From assembly GCA_017471085.1 (NCBI GenBank), contig JAFUWW010000007.1, positions 1-64,000 of the forward strand: a DNA stretch of 64,000 nucleotides, read 5' to 3'. The translations under genes and the position numbers were made by a program. The notes under the pieces were generated by a model. The model made no database searches, was not told the DNA's origin, and worked only from the letters and a program-made list of their open reading frames with translations. Positions 61,101 through 64,000 of the stretch are shown here, one piece after another (the stretch's first letter is position 1; every line of letters begins with the position of its first letter). This stretch comes from Bacteroidales bacterium (GTDB taxonomy: Bacteria > Bacteroidota > Bacteroidia > Bacteroidales > UBA932).

Positions 61101-62266
61101 ACCGATTCTATTTCCGGCTCCGCCGGGGCGCCGCCATCCTGACCGGCATTGTCTTCCTGGTCTCCGGCCTCCTGAAACTGATGGACCCGGTGGGCACCAT
61201 GCTCATCGTCACGGAATACTGTAAGTTCCTGCATCTGCAGTTCCTGCTGCCCGCCGCGAAGGTGCTGGGCATCAACCTGGCCCTTACGGAATCGGCCCTG
61301 GGCGTGGCGCTGATAACCGGTGTGGTGCGGAAATTCGCCGCATGGGTCACCTTTGTGATGCTGGGATTCTTTACCCTGCTTACCCTTGTCCTGTGGATCC
61401 GGAATCCGGAAATGGACTGCGGATGCTTCGGGGAGGCCTTCCATCTGACGCATGCCCAGAGTTTCTGGAAGAACGTGATCCTGCTCGCTCTCTCCCTCTT
61501 TGCTTTCCTTCCCATGCGTTCGCTGGGACATGCCAAGAAGCGCAAGAGACTGGCTGCCATGGTGGGCTGGGCCTCGCTGGTGGCCGCCGCCGTCTATTGC
61601 AACCTGCATATCCCTCCGCTGGATTTTACTCCTTTCGCCCCCGGTGCGGAACTGTTTGCCTCGCTGGACAACGACTACCAGGCTACAGACGGCTACCGGG
61701 CGGCGTTTGTCTACGAAAAGGACGGGCAGCAGGGAACCTTTACGCTGGACAACCTGCCGGATTCCACCTGGACCTTCGTCAAGGTCGATTCCCTTTACCG
61801 CGAAACCCCCGGCAAAGGCCCGGAAAAGCCCATCCTCTCCTTCCGCGACGCTTCGGGAGAGTATCAGGACGAATTGGCCGTGCTGGACAAGGTGGTGGTA
61901 TTCTCCGTCTATGCTCCGGCGAAAGCCCGCTGGGAGCGTCTCAGTGAGCAGGTCCGGCAAGTGGAGGAAGCCGGCGCCCGGCCGCTCCTGCTGGTAACCG
62001 GCACCCCGGAGGATGTTCCGGCAGGGCTGAACCCCTATTTTGCCGATTACAAGACACTGATCACCCTGAACCGCAGCAATGGCGGCATTTCCTATTTCGA
62101 CAAGGGCGAACTGATTGCCAAATGGGGACGGCGTGATTTCCCCAAGGATATCAAGTCCAGCCTGGCGGATGACCCGGTAGACCTGGCTACGCATCTTTCC
62201 GTAAGAAAAAGCATCCAGGTACAGGGCTTCTGCCTGTACCTGGGTGCCATACTCATTCTGCTGTAA
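61097..62266 (+). CDS. DoxX/MauE-like membrane protein with periplasmic-type C-terminal domain
   Basis: 389 residues. Four membrane helices in the first 150 residues with the MauE/DoxX landmarks FLVSGLLKLMDP and EMDCGCFGE (a CxC pair), then a soluble region (about 165-360) that includes a thioredoxin-like alternation (VVFSVYAPAKARWERLSEQV, PLLLVTGTPED) and a last hydrophobic segment at the C-terminus. Homologues in Bacteroidota sit near tmk. A role in disulfide or quinone-linked redox at the inner membrane is suggested by MauE kinship; it is not proven. Confidence 0.8.
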   Translation: MNRFYFRLRRGAAILTGIVFLVSGLLKLMDPVGTMLIVTEYCKFLHLQFLLPAAKVLGINLALTESALGVALITGVVRKFAAWVTFVMLGFFTLLTLVLWIRNPEMDCGCFGEAFHLTHAQSFWKNVILLALSLFAFLPMRSLGHAKKRKRLAAMVGWASLVAAAVYCNLHIPPLDFTPFAPGAELFASLDNDYQATDGYRAAFVYEKDGQQGTFTLDNLPDSTWTFVKVDSLYRETPGKGPEKPILSFRDASGEYQDELAVLDKVVVFSVYAPAKARWERLSEQVRQVEEAGARPLLLVTGTPEDVPAGLNPYFADYKTLITLNRSNGGISYFDKGELIAKWGRRDFPKDIKSSLADDPVDLATHLSVRKSIQVQGFCLYLGAILILL

Positions 62267-62272
62267 GCTGAA

Positions 62273-64000
62273 TTACAGACTCCGTTTGATTTCCGTAATC
62301 TGGAAAGCCTCGATGACATCACCGGGGTGGATGTCGTTGTAGCGGTCCAGACCGCAGCCGCATTCCATGCCGGCGGGTACTTCCTTGGCATTGTCCTTGC
62401 CGCGCTGCAGCGAGGAGAGTTCGCCGGTGTACACCACGATACCGTCGCGGATAAGACGTACCTGGGCTTTGCTGGTAAGTTTTCCTTCTTTCACCAGGCA
62501 GCCGGCGATGGTGCCCACCTTGGAGATCTTGAAGGTCTGCTTCACCTCGGCGGTGGCGGTGACCTCTTCCTTCTTCTCCGGCTCCAGCATACCTTCGATA
62601 CCTTCCTTCACTTCGTTGATACAGTCGTAGATCACGGAGTAGAGGCGGATTTCGATGCCTTCCTTCTCGGCGGAGCGGCGGGCTTCGGCGGAAGGACGCA
62701 CCTGGAAGCCGATGATCACGGCGTCGGAGGCCTCTGCCAGCAGCACGTCGGATTCCGAAATCTGACCCACGGCCTTGTGGATCACGTTCACGCGCACCTC
62801 TTCGGTGGAGAGCTTGATCAGGGAATCGGACAGGGCTTCCACGGAGCCGTCCACGTCGCCCTTCACAATCACGTTGAGTTCCTTGAAGTTGCCGATGGCG
62901 ATCCGTCGGCCGATCTCTTCCAGGGTAAGGTGCTTCTGCGTCTTGATGCCCTGGATGCGGATGAGCTGTTCGCGCTTCTGGGCGATGGCCTTGGCCTCTT
63001 TTTCATCGGCCATGATGTTGAACTTCTCACCGGCGGCGGGAGCGCCGTTCAGGCCCAGCAGGGAGACCGGCGTGGAAGGGCCGGCGCTCTGGACTTTCTG
63101 TCCGCGCTCGTTGTACATGGCCTTGACGCGGCCGTAGTAGGCTCCTGAAATAATGACGTCGCCCACGTTCACGGTGCCGTCCTGCACCAGTACGGTGGCC
63201 AGGTAGCCGCGTCCCTTGTCCAGGGAACTCTCAATCACGGCGCCGCTGCCCATCTTGTTGGGGTTGGCTTTCAGCTCCAGGAGGTCGGTCTCGAAGAGTA
63301 CCTTCTCCAGCAGCTTGTCGACGTTCACGCCCTTCTTGGCCGATATTTCCTGGCACTGGTACTTGCCGCCCCAGTCTTCCACCAGGATGTTCATCTCGGA
63401 GAGCTGGCGGCGGATGGTATCCGGGTTGGCGCCGGGCTTGTCGATCTTGTTGATGGCGAAGACCATGGGGACGCCGGCGGCCTGTGCATGGGCGATGGCT
63501 TCCTTGGTCTGGGGCATCACGGCGTCATCGGCCGCGACGATGATGATGGCGAGGTCGGTCATCTGGGCGCCGCGGGCACGCATGGCGGTGAAGGCCTCGT
63601 GGCCCGGAGTATCCAGGAACGTGATGTGACGGCCGCTGGGCAGGGTTACATTGTAGGCGCCGATGTGCTGGGTGATACCGCCGGCCTCACCGGCAATCAC
63701 GTTGGAATTGCGGATGTTGTCCAGGAGGGATGTTTTGCCGTGGTCTACGTGGCCCATCACGGTGATTACCGGGGGACGCTCCACCAGGTCTTCTTCCCGG
63801 TCGGGTTCCTGCTGCTGTACCTCTTCGGTAAGCTCGGCCGTTACGAACTCGACCTTGTATCCGAACTCTTCGGCCACCAGGACCAGGGTTTCGGCATCCA
63901 GGCGCTGGTTGATGGACACCATCATGCCCAGAGACATGCAGGCGCCGATCACCTTCACCACGGGGGTGTTGTTCATGAGGGTGGCCAGGTCGTTCACGGT
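62273..64000 (-). CDS. infB: Translation initiation factor IF-2 (5' end outside window)
   Basis: At least 575 C-terminal residues; the N-terminal extension lies beyond position 64000. The G domain is complete: [14 protein letters not shown] (G1), [13 protein letters not shown] (G3), INKIDKP (G4), then domains II ([18 protein letters not shown]), III ([15 protein letters not shown]) and IV ending in [17 protein letters not shown], which binds fMet-tRNA. It places initiator tRNA on the 30S subunit. Its stop is 6 nt from the convergent DoxX-like gene. Confidence 0.97.
   Translation of the reverse strand, partial: TVNDLATLMNNTPVVKVIGACMSLGMMVSINQRLDAETLVLVAEEFGYKVEFVTAELTEEVQQQEPDREEDLVERPPVITVMGHVDHGKTSLLDNIRNSNVIAGEAGGITQHIGAYNVTLPSGRHITFLDTPGHEAFTAMRARGAQMTDLAIIIVAADDAVMPQTKEAIAHAQAAGVPMVFAINKIDKPGANPDTIRRQLSEMNILVEDWGGKYQCQEISAKKGVNVDKLLEKVLFETDLLELKANPNKMGSGAVIESSLDKGRGYLATVLVQDGTVNVGDVIISGAYYGRVKAMYNERGQKVQSAGPSTPVSLLGLNGAPAAGEKFNIMADEKEAKAIAQKREQLIRIQGIKTQKHLTLEEIGRRIAIGNFKELNVIVKGDVDGSVEALSDSLIKLSTEEVRVNVIHKAVGQISESDVLLAEASDAVIIGFQVRPSAEARRSAEKEGIEIRLYSVIYDCINEVKEGIEGMLEPEKKEEVTATAEVKQTFKISKVGTIAGCLVKEGKLTSKAQVRLIRDGIVVYTGELSSLQRGKDNAKEVPAGMECGCGLDRYNDIHPGDVIEAFQITEIKRSL

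Noticed and set aside
1..64000. CRISPR arrays, tRNA or rRNA genes
   Set aside because: No regularly spaced direct repeats, tRNA-like cloverleaf blocks or rRNA signatures were noticed when reading the gaps; a tRNAscan/Infernal run would settle small RNAs.

Overview
The window reads as a chromosomal segment of a fairly GC-rich member of the Bacteroidota, most likely order Bacteroidales. Three things support this: SusC/SusD-type outer-membrane glycan importers, start sites preceded by the Bacteroidota promoter pattern (TTG, about 20 nt, TAnnTTTG) rather than a -35/-10 pair, and lineage-typical genes such as the DUF3822-rsmD pair, DUF4293 and a FabK-type enoyl reductase. The genus cannot be fixed from the sequence alone.

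Left edge (1-408): the first codons of a minus-strand gene, probably an IS1634-type transposase, then a terminator-like hairpin and the promoter of the main locus. 409-25033 is one long co-directional polysaccharide utilization locus (PUL) of 14 genes: GH5 mannanase, SusC, SusD, two TIG-domain surface glycan-binding lipoproteins, BACON-GH26, BACON-GH5 (GH5_4-like), GH26, GH130 phosphorylase, SGNH acetylesterase, GH31 with PA14 insert, GH3, an AGE-family 2-epimerase and a GPH symporter. The inferred pathway is as follows. Surface GH5/GH26 enzymes cut (acetylated) gluco/galactomannan and SusCD imports the oligosaccharides. Periplasmic esterase, GH31, GH3 and GH26 trim them, and the GPH symporter carries disaccharides inward. 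The epimerase turns mannobiose into mannosylglucose, which GH130 splits to mannose-1-phosphate and glucose. The GH5_4/GH31/GH3/SGBP-B subset resembles xyloglucan loci, so the locus may be a hybrid. No regulator gene lies beside it.

25050-38750 is housekeeping: rpmH, then the polA-sigma-rsmG operon (minus); divergent ettA and an uncharacterised secreted protein (plus); then a six-gene minus-strand run comprising a DHH phosphoesterase, two FKBP-like lipoproteins, a MATE exporter, a cytidylate-kinase-like protein and a serine hydrolase. 38850-46181 is on the plus strand: a membrane-anchored conserved protein, DUF3822, rsmD, cstA, a HerA-like ATPase, mazG and an acyl-CoA:carboxylate CoA-transferase.

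46184-48804 holds a decayed TonB-dependent receptor gene, a small ExbB/MotA-like membrane protein and a divergent LytTR membrane regulator. 48806-53483 (minus) has queF, prfA and a type II fatty-acid cluster (DUF4293-fabK-fabF-fabZ). 53545-55675 encodes a sugar kinase fused to a RapZ-C domain followed by a MurU-like nucleotidyltransferase, probably peptidoglycan-sugar salvage.

55719-57297 is the most unusual part: an AT-richer island with a RAYT-like HUH/Y1 transposase translationally overlapped by a small unknown gene. It is bracketed by two hairpins that share a stem sequence. The right end (57381-64000) has folP, a DivIC/FtsB protein, a sugar nucleotidyltransferase, a CPBP protease, tmk, a DoxX/MauE-thioredoxin-like protein and the 3' part of infB. 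I saw no tRNA, rRNA or CRISPR array.
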